64,000 nucleotides of DNA, from NCBI RefSeq assembly GCF_031877795.1, contig NC_133937.1:17201501-17265500 (forward strand), read 5' to 3'. This DNA comes from Strix aluco (lineage: Eukaryota > Chordata > Aves > Strigiformes > Strigidae). This document shows positions 26,051 to 40,971 of the stretch, one piece after another (position 1 is the first letter of the stretch; each line of letters opens with the position of its first letter). Under the pieces are notes generated by a model. It saw only the letters and a list, made by a program, of their open reading frames with translations. It did not search any database and was not told the DNA's origin. Both the position numbers and the translations under genes were made by a program.

Positions 26051-28957
26051 CAACAGGATTGATCTCCAGCCTCCAGAATTGGCACGAAAGCATGAGAATA
26101 GTTTTCTCACATAAGATATCTTGCCTTCACCAGCTTTTCCTCCCAGACTTTCAGCAATGATAAATACAGAGAATATTGCTGCGGGCGTGTCTGCACTCCG
26201 TTATTTATCCTTTGGATTTGCACTTACGGTTTTATTTGTAAAAGGAAAGTGGGACTATAAATCTGCTCTGCAAGGAGCCAAGGGAAGAGAGGATAGACAT
26301 TTTCAACAAGTTGCGTGGAAAGAGATGATGACAAGGACAGGTTTCCCATGGAAAGAAATGCCAGCCAGGGTATTGCCTGGGTACACATCAAGTGTACTGG
26401 CAACAACTCAGAGTGTCTGCCTTTTTCTTGCGGGTGCATTAATTAATTCCTCCTTGCACAAGTACATTTGGGGTTGCTGCAACAAGGATGGCTCTTCTAC
26501 AGGACTTTTTTAATTCATAGCTTTTACCCTTTTTCTCTTGCAAAACAAAAAGAAAAAAAGAAAAAGTCTGAACTGGGACCAGAATAGACCACAAAGCTGA
26601 AAATCTAAGTGTTACCAAGACTAACTTGTCGGTGTTGAGTACCAAGCCACTGGACAAGCCTAAGCTGACCACATGCCAGGGTAACCGTTTTGTTCATGAC
26701 CTTCAGCGTACACACAGCCTCTCTTTGCGTACAGTGCCTTAAGTAACACACAGCGCCTGTAGGCGAGGATGGAGGCAAGCAGTTTCACAGGCAGATGCCC
26801 TGGTTCTGTATTACACCAGCCTGTTCCGCTTTAGCCAGTGGATCCCACTTCGTCTTTGAATTCAGCACTATCCAACAAGACCAGGTGACTTTCTTCTGCA
26901 TAACCCTGATGTCTAGAACAGATCTGCCCAGCTTCTGCCAGCCCCTCCAGAATTGCAAAGCACTGTCAAGTCCACTTGCCAGACGTTACCTCCTGTTATT
27001 TTTTGTTTTGTATTTTCCGAATAATAAGGCTGAGCTATGTGTTACTGTGGAGAGGGGCTTCAAAATAGCTTGTGCTTTGCAAATTTACTTCATAGTCTAA
27101 GGTTTAAAGAGTATATGCAGCTCCTGAAGCCAAGTCAAGCAGGGATGTAGGGCCTGCAAGGCTTTCAACAGTTAAGTTTTCTTTAGGCTACAATTATTTT
27201 GCTTAGAAACTAGACCCTTGATCTGTTGCAGGAGGCTGCAGTTTAATAAAGTCAAACAATTTGCTCTTTGCAATGTACTATTTGTGGTACAAGTATCATT
27301 GAGTTACACTGCTCCCCCTCACCACTGCCTCCTGGAACTTCATCTGTTTATATACAGAAAGCACTCTCAGGAAGCACTCCTAAAAATACCCAGAAATGTT
27401 AACTAAGGATCTGGCTCTGTCTCTCCTCCTCCTGCTTCTGCCTCCATAACATCCTTCCATCATCTTCCTGCTCAACAACCCTGGCTGTTCAAGCAACCTT
27501 ATTCCTGTCTCACCCTCTAAAAAAATCATCCTTTTGCTTCCTCCTCTGCCAGTAGCCATCCTCCACCCTGTCACAGAGCAACTTCCACGATGTTGCCATG
27601 CCATGTCCCATTTAGTGTTTTCTCACTTGATCACTAAATTACAGTGAGGCCCACATCGTCTTTTTCAAATCCTTGAGTACACCTACATGGCTCTGTATTC
27701 TTTTCAAACAATAAAGTGTCAAGTCAGGGCAAAAATAGCACCAGAAAAAGAATAACATCTTTACTTTATAAAGGAGCATTTGAAGACTGCAAAACAAGAC
27801 ACAGTACTCTCCACAGACTAACTTTTGAAACCACTCTCAGGGAAGTTACCCTGGAGACAAAGCATCTCCCAGTGGAAATACCATTACAAATAAAAATATT
27901 TTCACAGTAGTACCAATAGAAAATCTGCACAGCAAAAATCCAGCCAGCTGACAAAAATATCAGTTATTAAACTTCAGGTAAAATTCGAAAGCAGATCGGG
28001 GATTCAGCTCACACAGATCTGTCTGTTGCCCAAGATGTGGGCAGAACCTCCCCTCACACAAAATGCCACTTCTCAAGGGGTAGGGTCTTCTGGCTGCTGC
28101 AGTCTGATCCTGCTTGTTGCCAATCATCTTCATGACCACAAAGATCTTCCAGCACATTCAGTAGGCACCCAGCACAGGCCAAGATTCAGAGCAGCACAAA
28201 GGATCTTTGATCCTTCAGTCTGTCCACATATCACCTATTGATTTGAATGTTTCTTTTCTGTAGGTGTTCAGCAGACAGACCCTAAAAATGAAAGCTCAAC
28301 TGCTCTGCTGTTGTGGTAGATAAGGTCTACCCTTGTGGTTATTCTCAGTGTAAAACTCTTCTGACAGGCAGTTGCTGCTCTAAAACCCCTTTCTATGAAA
28401 ATAAAGCATCATATTAATTTAATTCCTCCTAATTCACTAGTAACTATAATTCATCAATTCATCTAATATTAAATATCAACAATGCAATATTCAAAAAATT
28501 TTACAACCAAAATGATTCATCAAAGCCCTTAAGATTGCTTTTGGAAGACCAATAGTTCTTAGACAAAAATTCCCAAAACCCAAGAAGCACAGAACTATAA
28601 GAAGTGAGACACTGATAATTTTTGCACCAAAAACCTTTAGGTTGCTTACAATAAATAAATACATAAATCAGTTCTTTACAAAAACCCCACCCATCATTGG
28701 AAAATCATCAGCCAGCGAGGAGTGAGCAAGGAATTATTTGCTCAGCTCTGGTGACAATTGGCTGTTACTAGAGTTATTCTGACACATTGTTTTGGAGAAC
28801 ATCTGTTTCCACTCCAACTCCTTTAACTTTCAGATGTAAAAAACAAAAGCTCATTTTCATGCCATGTCTCCCATCTTCAGTTGGCAACAGTTGCGTGATT
28901 ATGAAGTTATTGTTATGCTGGATGATCTGTTTGTCAGTTTATATTTTCCTATCATAT

Positions 28958-28967
28958 CTATTTTTAG
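28958..28967. promoter_or_regulatory. MEF2-type site CTATTTTTAG
   Basis: Exact match to the MEF2 consensus YTAWWWWTAR, between two phosphatase genes whose family members are muscle-expressed. Such sites also occur by chance in AT-rich DNA. Confidence 0.3.
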
Positions 28968-31233
28968 CTGCTCATTAGTATTACTTGGAGCCTCTCCTAT
29001 AAATCTTAAACATTTATAGCACATCTCGACAATTCATCAAATGGAGCCAACCTCCAAGGAAAGGAAACCCAAACCACTTCCCCCTGCTCAGCTGAATGAG
29101 ATTCAGATCCTTGTCTTTTAAACTTCAAACTCAACATTTTCCCATCTGCTCTTTATACACAACAGCCCTTTTGCTCTGCACCAATATTTTATTCTCCATT
29201 CATAACTTTTTACTTCCCTCCAGAGGTTTCCTGATACTTTTAGTCTGCTGGACTCATAGAAGACTTGGATTTTGGAGGATTTCCCCCTCCCCCACCTCCA
29301 TTGAAGGGGAAAAATAATCATTCAGCAATGAATGGCCACTTTTCATTACTCATTCACAAGAGAGACACAGCATGATCCCAGGGCTGGACTAAAAGACACT
29401 TTTCTTTGCCTTTCTCACACAACGAAAACAGTATTTTATCAGAGACTATTCAAACTAAGGATATTTGGAAAATTAAATTTACTTTTTACGCTCTGTTCTA
29501 TTCATTGACTTGCATTTCTAATCCTCTGTGTGTGCATGCATCAGCTGCACAATTTTTGTAGCTGTGACCATGCCTGGAGGTACCAGTACATGTGATTTGG
29601 TCAGGTCACCCATGCAGGGAACATTTCTAAAGGGTTCAGTCTATAACAACCGATGACAAGATGATTTCAAGAAATAAGCACCAGAAGATGTTGCCTGGCC
29701 AAGAATTTTGAAAAAGAAAAAATCTCCACTCGTGAAGAAACGTCACCCCCTGTTAGGCAGCACTTGGTTGCTGGGATAGGCTATGCAGCAGCTCCTGGCT
29801 GGTGGGACCAAATACTGCCCCAGGCCAGGGGAGATGGCTCTCCTGCTCCTCGGCTGTCCTGGGGAAATCCCAGCCTTGCATCCTCTGCACATTTGAAGGA
29901 TAAGCAACACATTTCTCAGATGCAGCTGTTAATTCTCTGTATGCAATTAGCTGATACCCAACTGGAACACATAACTGATTAAAAATCAGATGGACCTATC
30001 TTTTTCATTTCCTACATATCTGAATTAATCAGAGGAGACATCACATAATAAGAAGTGAAAACTGTACCAAGGAAAACAGTCCTGGCATGCATGTTAGTCT
30101 TACAGAATAGCTTTAAATTAAAGAGCTCATCTGATCAGGCAAATAGTTGTATGTTGCTTTTTAGGGAGGTAGGGAGTGCTCAGGAGAAGGCAGTAACAGA
30201 GTATTTAGATTTTTACAATTGCTTTCCATCAATTCATGCAATTCTTCACTTCACCTGATGTCTTTTCCTACTGTCAATTTTCATGGAAGAAAAAAAATAA
30301 AATTAGTTTAGGCTCAGTTACACCTCCGCAGCCTGATTTTACGATCACTATAACCTGCAGCAAGTCCTCCAGTTTCTAACCCATCCTGCTTTGCACCAGA
30401 CATACGTCAACTTACCTGCATCTCTGATATTCCAGATCCTTTTGGTCAGATGTTAATTGTCAGTGCCATAGCAGTCCATCTGGCCAGTCATCCAAAAGCA
30501 TTTCAACAGGCAAATACTAATACAACTTTTTTTTTAGGCTAGTCATGTTGACGACAGTCGTCCCAATGCTCAGAAATACCTGCCTGCCAAAAAAGGTGTC
30601 GGCGTGCTAAAAAATAAAGAAATACGTTTTGGGCTATTTAGAAAAAAAAATCCTAGGAGGCTCAAAATTCTGTATATTCTAGTAATTATCCCATGCAATG
30701 TACTGCAAGAGCACTTCTGGAGTGCTGTGATTGTCCTGGCAGAATATCGCACTGTGGAATATCAGCTCACAATGTGGAACAGATATTTTGGGGAAAAAAA
30801 AGCAAACTGTGAAGGCACAATGACTCACAGAGATGAGAGATTGCAACCCAAGCAAGTCAAAGAAAGTACCATCATATCAGGATCCCCTCCCCACCCCAAC
30901 CATTCTTCCCATGAAAAGAAGTGTGCCAAATCCCTTACAATTCTTTCAAATTAAAACATAAGATTAAATTGAAGATTGCACAAACTACAAGGTTAAAATC
31001 TTATCCAGATTTCCCTTAGCACTAGACACTTACAGATCTGGGATCTTAAAGTTTATTATTGTAATAGCAACCTTGGATCCAGAATCATAGCTAGACTCAG
31101 ACACGCATACAAATGACCCCTGTATCTACCTAAGCAAGAACTATATTTCTGACAGACCCAGATGTTCAGAACTCATGTATCACTCACCTCCCCCCTTTCC
31201 CATTGTGGGAATGTCTTTATAAAGCATGGGATT

Positions 31234-31247
31234 TTATTATTATTATT
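31234..31247. repeat. Short (TTA)n microsatellite
   Basis: About four and a half TTA units. Nothing else is seen around it. Confidence 0.8.
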
Positions 31248-31791
31248 TGTCTCAAGGTTCATTGTTTTCATGATTTTCTTGACAAGAGCAATAAACTTAT
31301 ATTCCTTCTCCTCTCCTCTGCCAAGGAAAGCTGAGATTCTCTGGTAGATTTAGGAGTGTGTACCATGTTAGGAGACATGGAAAAAGTGATGAGAGCTAGA
31401 GTACTGCCACCTGGTACACCACAGCCATGTCCTAGGGCTAAAGCAGCTGGGAGCACATGCTGTTTCATTTACTTGGCTATGCCTTAAAATCAGCAGTGTC
31501 AGGGAAGGATGTATACGTACATATGTATTACGGCATCATCAACATCCATGGCATTGGGACATTTAACATATCCCTTCACTTCCCAGCAGCTCCAAGCCCT
31601 GCTCTGTCAGCTTTGGGAAGGAACAGTCCTTTGTGAGCCATCAGTCACACTAAGATCTCTACTCAAACTGAGATGATTCCCACCAGAAAGAGGAAATTTG
31701 ACCAGGCCCTGTGTTATCACACACAAACTGATGGAACAAATCTGTGTCTCAATTTGAAGGGGATCATTTCTTAACAGAGCCATAACCAATC

Positions 31792-31809
31792 TATTTATTT
31801 ATTTATTTA
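31792..31809. repeat. Short (TATT)n microsatellite
   Basis: About four and a half units of TATT in gene-free DNA. Confidence 0.85.
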
Positions 31810-32846
31810 AACATCTGGAAAGCCCATATAATAATACGATTTATACAAGGCTTTAGTCTTTCGAAGGAAGATTTAGCTACATTAGCCCATAAGATGCGTG
31901 AATTGCCCAGTTTGGAAGCTATCCTTTTAGCAGTGTTGTATACACATACTCACATGAGAGTCTGGCTGCCAAAGCAGGAAGAAAGTTGCATGTCACTAAA
32001 AAGTAAAGGTTATAAGATGAACTACTGCATAGTCCAAAGGAACCCATCTGTAACAATGAAAACATAATTATTTTCTTTAGTAACTAATAGTATAAATATT
32101 CCATAGTATCAAGAAACAGAAAAGACTTGCAATGCACACTTAACACTAGCAGAATGCAAGAGGCAGGCCCCACAACACAGCTGGGACCATGAGCTTGCAG
32201 CAGCCTGGTGTGTGCCAACCCACCATCCCTCTGTGCTTGCCTTTAGATCTTTCTCAGATGCTATTGCTCAACCCCATGGGGGCAGAGGGATGTTCTGCCC
32301 TAAGCACAACAGCTACATGGCTGCAGGGTGGCTAAAGAGAGGGAAGAAGGGGGAAGGATGTAGCAGGGACCACAGGAGGACAGGCACCCCAAGTCGCTCC
32401 CATGAGCTGCAACTCATCCAAAGGCCTGAACTCCCACCAGAGCGCAGTGATGCTTCACTCACGTTGTTTCTCACAAACATTAATATGGGCTTGAGGTTTC
32501 CACTGTCCTGTCATGGCTGCCCACAGGATTTGGAGTTCAGGCTGAAGACTTCTAGTAATTTCTGCCACAGCAGCATAGCAGGGCTCTGGAGACACCAATG
32601 GTATTTATAACAGCCTGAAAAATTGTACCTCTTCTCACCAGCTGAACCAGTTCCCTGAGCTGAATGCTACAGCTAATTGAGAGAAGACTGTCATATACCA
32701 TCACAGCTAAATTTACTGCTGGTCCTCAAGATCAGGTTGCGCTGACTGCATTGTGACAGCAATGTCTAAAGGGAGGTCATCTTAATTTCTAGATTTTCCC
32801 TCTAGGAACAAGAGTTTCTTCTGCATCTGCACTGCTACGTTTCTTT

Positions 32847-32856
32847 CTATTTATAG
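32847..32856. promoter_or_regulatory. MEF2-type site CTATTTATAG
   Basis: Exact match to the high-affinity MEF2 form. An identical decamer occurs at 283-292. Functional relevance is inferred only from the neighbouring muscle-type phosphatase genes. Confidence 0.3.
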
Positions 32857-35800
32857 GCTTGAACCCTGTGATGTAATCTTCCTCTTTGTTTCCAAGGAAA
32901 CAATATTTAATGTATTCTACTTTCAAGTTTTTCTTCCTTTAGGTTACCCACCTCCCCCGCTCTCTCCCTCCCTTTTTAAAGAGATAAGTCAATAGGTAAA
33001 ACCTGTACTTACTTATCTCTAGCGCGCAGCATAGTTCTCTGTTTCTAAAACCAGGCTTATTCATATCACTAAAAAATTCAAGACATTTCAAAAATATGCC
33101 TAGCAATAATTTTATGCAGTGTTTATACATCCTACTTTTCTGATAGTAAACGATCTATAATTGCAATAGTCAGCAACTCCTGTTGATAGCTCAATTTTCT
33201 CAAAAACTTGAGTTCTATATCTCAGCTCCAACTCCTCTTTTCCTGGAAACATCGTCAAAATCCTCTCACTGACAACCGATTCAGCTTTCCCACAGTTTTA
33301 CTCATCAAGCTGGAGCTCCTGACAGCCAGTCCTGTCCCCGGCACTCCCCTTCCGGTGGCAGAGCATCTCCTGACACCTCTCTGCATGCTCTGCTCTGCAG
33401 GGTGGTGTTCTCAGGTTTATTGTGGCTCTGAGTTCATTTCATTCACATGAAAACCCTCTATGTTAATGTTCTTTTAAAACAATTGGTTGTCACTTCACTG
33501 TCTGTAAGTTAAGAAAATGCAGGGGACTGAATCTGTAATTTATACTGAAATCAGCATCTGTAACAGCTGGAATAAAGTGTATTGAATGAATTCTTGGAGA
33601 AATGGGGGTGCTTTGGAAGAGCAGTGGGCCAAGCTAAAAACTTTCCTTAAAGTTCTCAGTGAGAGTGTGTTTATGTGGATGGGTTGAAAGGTGTGGGAGA
33701 GACTGGCTGGTTTCACAAAAAGAGACTATTTTAACACTGCATAAAAATTAAAAGTAGCAATGCTCATAAATGTAGTTGATTAATTCTGATTGGGAAACGT
33801 TTTTACTACTCATGAGTTGTGCCTTCATGATATAAAACAGTGAGCTGGACTGATGATCATCTGCTCTACATACAATGAAGTTACAGCCAGAAATTTTTAG
33901 GACTACCATCCTGGAACATAAAAGGACAGGTGAAATCCTAACTTAAATGAGATGATGTGGACCATGAACCCTCAATAAGAATTTGTGTGGTGAAGGGGAG
34001 AAAAGGTGTTAAAGCATATGCTGGATATAAAGTCAGTAAACAATACAACTTTTATGCTATCGAAGTGAACATGGAAGTTTCAGCATCTTCCATTTTGGGT
34101 CATAGGGGTTGTTGACTCGCACCCATCAATTCCCGTGTCAGCTCCAAAAAAGGCCAGGCTCTTTTTTAAGGTATCTGATCTTGAATCAGAGGCTCCAAGT
34201 CACTTCATAATATCTCTGACTTGGCAACAGCAAGGGACATCGGATGGGAAGATTTACATGATCTAGACCTCTGTCAGCATCTCTGGATCCTTTTCAAAAA
34301 TTCATCACAATTTTTCCTCAAACCCCTAAAATAAGGGTTTCCCAGACTCTGCATTCCTAATGGAAGCTGCTCCAGGAAGCCATTTCTCTCCCTCTTCAAC
34401 CTCAAAAGCATTCGTAGTGAGTTTTGTCCCAGGCAATCACAGTTGTTATTAAGCCTTCATATCTCCCAGTCCAACCATGGCTTAATAACTTGACAACTCT
34501 GTCTCCCTCCTAGTGGTTACTCAGTTTCTTGAAGAGCCTCAGTAAAAATCATGTTTGACAGGAAAGGGAACAGTAGCAAGCTTCAAGTATTTGTCACTAG
34601 GTTTTGTTAGTTTATTTCTGAAGTAAAACATTTCTGGTAGCTAAAACGCAGAGCACATTTCATGGTCTGGCAATGCAATGCTTTAGAGATTGTGGTTCTG
34701 TAAAGAAAGAGCTTTATCAAATTTGTTTGCTTCTCAAAGACACTCCTTGACACTGGACAGGTCCAATTAGGTCTCAGTAAATCAAATGCTTATTTGATGT
34801 CAGTGAAACTAAGATGCAACTGCTGTTTTACTCAAGGTTGTCAGAAAGCTTTTCAGTAATCACTTCCAGCCAGAATAGATGCTCAATTGTTCTTCTTTCC
34901 TGCTGCAAGGGGGAAAAAACAGCAGCTTGCTCTTCCTCAATAATTCCTTCATATTTCATTTTTAATCTCTTAAGCAAATTACAAGTGAAAACCTTTGATG
35001 TATGTGCCAGCCCAACTCATCCATTTCTCAGTACTTGCTGGACTAGAGAGGATCTCCTGTTCTTATGCATGTGGATGATAATAACAACTTCAAAGCCCCC
35101 AGGCATGTGTTAGCTTTCCCCGATTTCCTTTCTAAGTATGCGTTTCGTGGGCCAACACCAGTTAAGACCCATAAACAGCTGCACTTGAATGCCATCTATT
35201 AAGGCAGTCTTGCTATCTCTCATAGTGTAACAACTCTATTTCATCTTCACAGAACTACTCCGTCTGGCTTTTGTATTCTTCCTGAAATGGAGTACCTCAT
35301 TTCCAACATTTACAGCGTTCTCAGCTTAAAAGAGTCTGGAACCTGATCAAACTCAGAGGAAAAAGCCATTAAAGGGCACTTGCCCTGAGGTGGCGTGGAG
35401 CATTCCTGGTAGATTACAAGGCATTGTTTTGCTGTTGTGGGGTTTTATGACATGAAATGTACTTGATTACTTCTAGGAGGATGGTAGGTCACAGCCATAT
35501 GGTACTACAGGACCAGATGTTCCAAGTACGGCAGAACAGCTGCACCTGAGCAGTGGTCGGGCAAACTTCCCCCAAGCTTGCTTAGGAAAAATGAAAAGGG
35601 GACATATTTCAAACCAGTTAATGTTATAAGTTACAGTTATCATCATTATTTAGTCTGTTGAACTCATTATCAGAATACTTGTAGGCAAAGAGCGTAGAAG
35701 AGTTAAAGAGTATATCAGTGAGTCACATAAATAAGGAAAAACACCATGAGAGACAATTTACATTGGAAGAAAAGAAATAGCTTTGGAAAAGCTGTAAAAC

Positions 35801-37931
35801 TTCACGCTTCAGGCTTCCAGCCAAGCTTTATCTAAGGAGGTGGAGTGGGGAGATTAAACAGATTTTCTGTGGGGCAGAAAATTTATCCCATAAGTGGGGA
35901 TTTCATGTACTTTCCTTTGAGGTGTTTGTTACTGACCATGGTCGGCGGTACAGACACCAGACTAATGGCACCAGCACAGCAACTCTGATGTTTTTCTCCA
36001 TCTGCACTGCCAGTGAGCCAGAAGCCTGTACCAAGAGGACAGCAAACATCAATCCAATTTCTGGCTCTCAGCTCTATTTAAGTCTAGATTTGGCACTCCG
36101 TATACCATGAGATTACTCTGACCTGAAACCTGCTCTCAGCATGTCTGGACAAAACTTTCTGATCAGAGTTACATACCAAGTATCTATTATTTTTGTTTGT
36201 TTTTTAAAACATGCTATGCTTAGGGAATGGGTTGGGTCACATGTTTCTGGAACCTGCAGCAATATGTTATTAAGGATATAGGGAAGTAGAACAAAAAACC
36301 TTCTTATCCCAATGAACAATAAGAGTAGAAATAGACTGTGGCAGTTTCCCAGTGTGTCGTCAAGAGAATTTAAGTGCAATCCCCTGTGTGTGATACTGTT
36401 GTATATTAGGGGAAAAAAAAACCTTGAATTTTGGCAATGACATTTTCTTTGTAGAGCAGTTTAAATGCTACGACCAATAGGAGGTGCCTGATTTGTGGAC
36501 CTCAGGAGCACATCAGGATGCCCTGCACAGCACAGAATTGTGTACTCGTTGGTTAATACTCTCTGTGCAGGATTTCTCTGGTAGGTGCTCTTCTTGCAGC
36601 GCTTCCTCTTAGTACCAACAGAAACAGGGGGGTAAGCAGTTTGGGGGCCCAGGTTCTTCCTGTTCCCAGTATTCTTTGGTGAGGGGATGTTACAAGAAAG
36701 CCCTCATCCTTTATTTTCCACATTACTGTGCCTTGGGATCTATACTCCATTTCAACACAAATCTCCCAGAACGTTTTTTCTGCTGACAGTGAGAGAAAAA
36801 GCAGAACAGTGAACAAAACTCCTTTCAGAGTCCTGACCCCAGCCTCCTCCACAAGCCCAGGAAAGGCCAGGGAACCTCGATCAGGACTGGGGTCCTTCCC
36901 TCCTAGCCCCCAGAGAGCTTGTGTCGTCCCTAGCCTCAAATACTGTCTTATAAACACAGCCACTACTGCTGGGCTATTAGCCCTGACAGAGACATAGTGA
37001 GAGACGCACCAGCCAGTAAATTTGACTCCTACCAGGTCAAATCCAAGCTACCCTCCTGACAATACTGCCTAAGAAGCTCATAAAACAGTATTCCTACCTG
37101 TTATACTATTTGGATAAACAACATCAACTGTTATTTACAAGAACACTTGCTTATTGACTTAAAAAAACCAACATAAAAAGTAATGTAGCAGGAGTCTCAT
37201 TTCTGATGGACCTTTCAGTTCCCCCTATTTTCAGAATTTCAGAAATGCTCCTAATGTGTTGACTTAAAACATTCAGACACTGAAATCCTTGCCCTGTGAA
37301 GCAAAGCTGCCCCTTTGATTTGATTTGCAGCATGGTCTCACAAGTCAACATCATTCTGATTCCCCTGCTGATAGAAGTTAGCACAACTGATATCTAGCTG
37401 AAAAGAAGTAATGAACACAACAGACAATGCTTATTAAAGAATCAAATAAAACCCTGAATACGTCAATCAAAAATAAGCATACAGCCAATATTTTCTGATA
37501 ATCCTTTACTAGGAGATGAAGAGAGAACAACAAACTCCAGCTCAAATAGTAGGTTACATAGGGCAGCAACTGTCTTTTTTGTTTTATGGGTCTGCAATGC
37601 CTGCCTCAGCAGAGCCCCAGCCCCTGATGGGGGCCATTAAGCAATACTTCAGTATAAAGAGAAATTAAACAAGCAATGCCCAGCTAGATACTCATGCACG
37701 CAAGGTATTGTCAAAAAGGCTTTATGTAGTGCTGCATAAACACCAATTGACTTCAGCAAGTCAAGGGCACGCAGCATTTTGTGAGGAGGGTGCACAGCCA
37801 TTTAAAACATTTCTCTCTATCTGTAGTAATCAAAACAAGTTATAGCCAGGCTATGGCTATATGTCTAGTTTGAAGACTGCTTGTCTGTGCAAGAGGGAAC
37901 CATCTGGATTTACTTTACAGTTAACTTTAAA

Positions 37932-37946
37932 ATATATATATATATA
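37932..37946. repeat. Short (AT)n microsatellite
   Basis: Fifteen bases of alternating A and T. Confidence 0.85.
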
Positions 37947-38564
37947 AGGTTTCTTAACTTTTGCCAAACAACTGGAAACATAATGGTTTCTGCATGCTGT
38001 TAGCATCTCAGTACAGCTGCAAATGTCCATTAGGACAATCTTATATAATTATATACTTATTCTTCCCATGCAATTGTTAAAACCCCAGCTTTTCCAAATA
38101 ATAGCATATTTTGTAGCAAAGAGGAAATCTTCCAGTCCACCAGGTTGGAATGGGGGAGGGAAGTCTTCTAAAACAGAACTTTACTCAAAGCTTTTATTTT
38201 AAACGAACATAAAAATTTCAAGCCTTAGAAAACAGAGTGCCAGATTTTTCCAACTGTACCTCCAGTGTGGTCTGGCCAGAAATCTATCATTTCTCTCCCT
38301 TCTCCTTTTCTTTACCCAGTTCTTGTGGAAGAAATTCAGTCCTCCTAAGAACTCTTTTTAAAAAAAACAACTGCTGGGTTTTTTTCCCCTTCTCACCCCT
38401 TCCCCCCTGAATGGGTCTTTAGCTCTCATCCTTTCCACTGCTCCATACTCTGTGCCACAGAAACTGCCATCTAGGAAGCTGGTCGGTGGCATTTTTTTGG
38501 CCTGTCTTGCTCATTCTGCTTGGGTGTTATGCTTTTTCCCCATCTAAGCCTTTGTCTCTTGTAT

Positions 38565-38650
38565 GTAGAGCATCAGCTCTCAAGGCTAGGAATTGCCTTT
38601 TATCATGTATCTTAATGGTGCCCAGCACTGTTCTTGGTTGGCACTTTGAC
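38565..38650 (+). repeat. L2/CR1-like LINE 3'-end relic
   Basis: The blocks 'cagctctcaaggctagg', 'aattgccttttatcatgtat' and 'aatggtgcccagcactgttc' follow the order of the L2-type 3' end ('agctccttgagggcaggga...tgtctt...ctgtatcc...gcctagcac'). It is decayed, with no open frame. The assignment is from memory and not from an alignment. Confidence 0.4.
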
Positions 38651-40026
38651 ACTTTCAGAATACACCTGAAAACTAAAGGGATAATGAATTTTGTCCAGGG
38701 TCATGTTCTGGGGCTGGGGCAGTTGCTTTGCTAAGACAGGCATGTGGGTGACCGCACACGAGAGCCCACCACTGACAGCAGGGACCTGTAGGCTGAACAA
38801 GAGCAGGCTGAATGTGTGCAAGGCTCCAGGAAGGGGGAGTGATCTGCATGTTCAAAGCACCATCATCAGCTTAGCCAAGATTTTCAGACACGACCAATAA
38901 CATGGCAAACATCTGCTTTTAGGGCCCAAGGCAACTATTCAACTTTCCAGAAGGTAGGTGCTTACCTTGTCCAAAATAAGAGCCTTCCTGCTGTGTTTCC
39001 CATGTGTCCAGGCTCCAAAGCACTATAAGTCATTGGCCACTCTCAAAATATCTCAGTAGCTAGTATTTTTTACTTAACAAAAGCAAAACTAATGGAAACA
39101 CACACAACTGGTCCCAAAAATAGAACTTTTTCCAGGAAGTGAACGATCCCTCCCCACATGTTCTTGGGACCCTACAGAAAGAGGGGCACAAGGGCTCGTT
39201 TTGTTTTGACAGCCAGGCAGACAAACGAATACTTCTGTTTCAGCTTAATATTCCTGGAACTCAAAATGCCAGCCTGAAAAAACAATACCACAAAACATTT
39301 TCATGCCATCGATCTGACATCAGAAAGACAACCTTGGGGAGCGATAGCCCAACAGAAGCAACAGACCACTGCCCATCTCCATGCTGTGTTACCCAGGGCA
39401 CGCAGACCTTCCATCACACACCTTACAGAGCAGCCTTCTCTCACCAGCACTGCCTGTCTGCTGTATCATCTTACCCATATTCCCCCATACTGGGTCGCCT
39501 GCAGGGATAAAAATAAAACAACCGCTGCTAGTTTCTGTTATATGGGGTCTGTATCTCCTCCTCTACAAAGTTTCTCTGTTATCAGTATAGAATTAATTTG
39601 CACAACAACCTTCCAAGGTAACTTAGAAGGCACAGCAGGTTTCTAACATCTAAGCTCTCTCTCATTTTAAGAGCGACTATCTGAATAATTGGCAGGGAGG
39701 AGCTTGGCTGCTTTATAATACAGATACTTGTCTAGAGTGATGTTGTTAGCATGAAACAGCAGCAGATCCAATGCCCAGAACTTGAACTGAAACTATTTGT
39801 TATTATTTCACATCTGTACTGCAGTATTAGCCATGGGCCATGACCAAGTCTGGTCCTGGTCCTTCTGGGATGAACTTCTACCTTTTAAACAGACAGGGAA
39901 TGACAAAGGTAGTTGGAAGGATTTGAAGTAACATTAAAAATAATTGGTGTAGTCAGGAACTTGTGTCCCACTGAAAATTAATAGCAGACAGCCCTGTGGG
40001 TCACAAAGGTCACTATTCTCATAGCA

Positions 40027-40110
40027 GATAGAGTGCTGGAGTGGAAAAGGGGTGGCTCTGACACCAGGAAACCCAGATTTGGTCTTCTATGAATCCGGCC
40101 GTGGCTTACT
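40027..40110 (+). repeat. Possible MIR 5'-portion relic
   Basis: 'gtggctctgacaccaggaaa' followed by 'cccagatttgg' resembles the MIR head ('gggctctggagtcaggagacctgggttc'). Only the 5' part is visible. Confidence 0.35.
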
Positions 40111-40959
40111 ACAGAAAGTTTTAGATTTTCTTTAAGAGGAAGGCATGAAGCTTTTCAGGAAACTTTTTTAGGGAAGTAGGGAATTTTTCAAAGGTTGGAG
40201 AGTGTACCTCCACCTCTTTTTGGCAAGCTGTGCCCATGTCACCAGACCTGAGCACCACATCACTTTCTCAGCAGAGAAAGGCATTTCAAAAGTCAGATGG
40301 ATACTGAGAGAGGCAGTGCTGAAGAAAACAAAGACAGTAGGTAGGGGAAGGTGGCTTTCTGGCGGTGCACGTGCAAGAGATGAGGATCTTGTCAGGATGC
40401 CACCTCTCCCATTGCCCATTGTTGTGCTAGTGCCAAATCACTTGTGCACAGGAAACAGCAGTGCAATGCTCCTAATTCACATGCAGCAGTAAACATAGCA
40501 TCAGGCTTGACAAGGGGACAAAAAGATGAAAGATGAGGTTTGATTTATTACAGTCGACATGCAGGCATCACATTATCTTAGTCATACCGAGGCTAGGTAA
40601 CTAAATTGCCAAGTTTAATGTTTCAGGTCACATCAGGGAAACAGTTTTACCAGCAGATGTAAAGATCGTCCTTTGGAGTGGGTAGCACTCAAGGTCAGAG
40701 TCAGCAAATCCTCCTCTAAAAATAGACTCTAGTTGCAAAGTTGGTAAGATTTCTTTTGTCGTTCTGTCGCACTTCACAGGACCCAGCTACCTAGAGCACT
40801 CACCTAAGCTTACAGGTAAGGCTAAACAATATATATTTTCTGTTGCACTTCTTGTACTCCTCTTCTTCCTTTTATAACCTAGTTTAGTAAACCAGGGAGA
40901 GGACTGAGAGCTGGCAAACTTTCTAAGGTAACTGATAACTCCATAAACTTGTTGCAAAG

Positions 40960-40971
40960 AAAAAAAAAAAA
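40960..40971. repeat. Poly-A run of 12
   Basis: Simple homopolymer in gene-free DNA. Confidence 0.85.

Noticed and set aside
32212-32610. 132-codon + strand frame between the two genes
   Set aside because: No domain or conserved motif recognised, and no exon-like boundaries with coding support.
36553-36963. 136-codon minus-strand frame
   Set aside because: No recognisable similarity. An overlapping + strand frame shows that the region is simply poor in stops.
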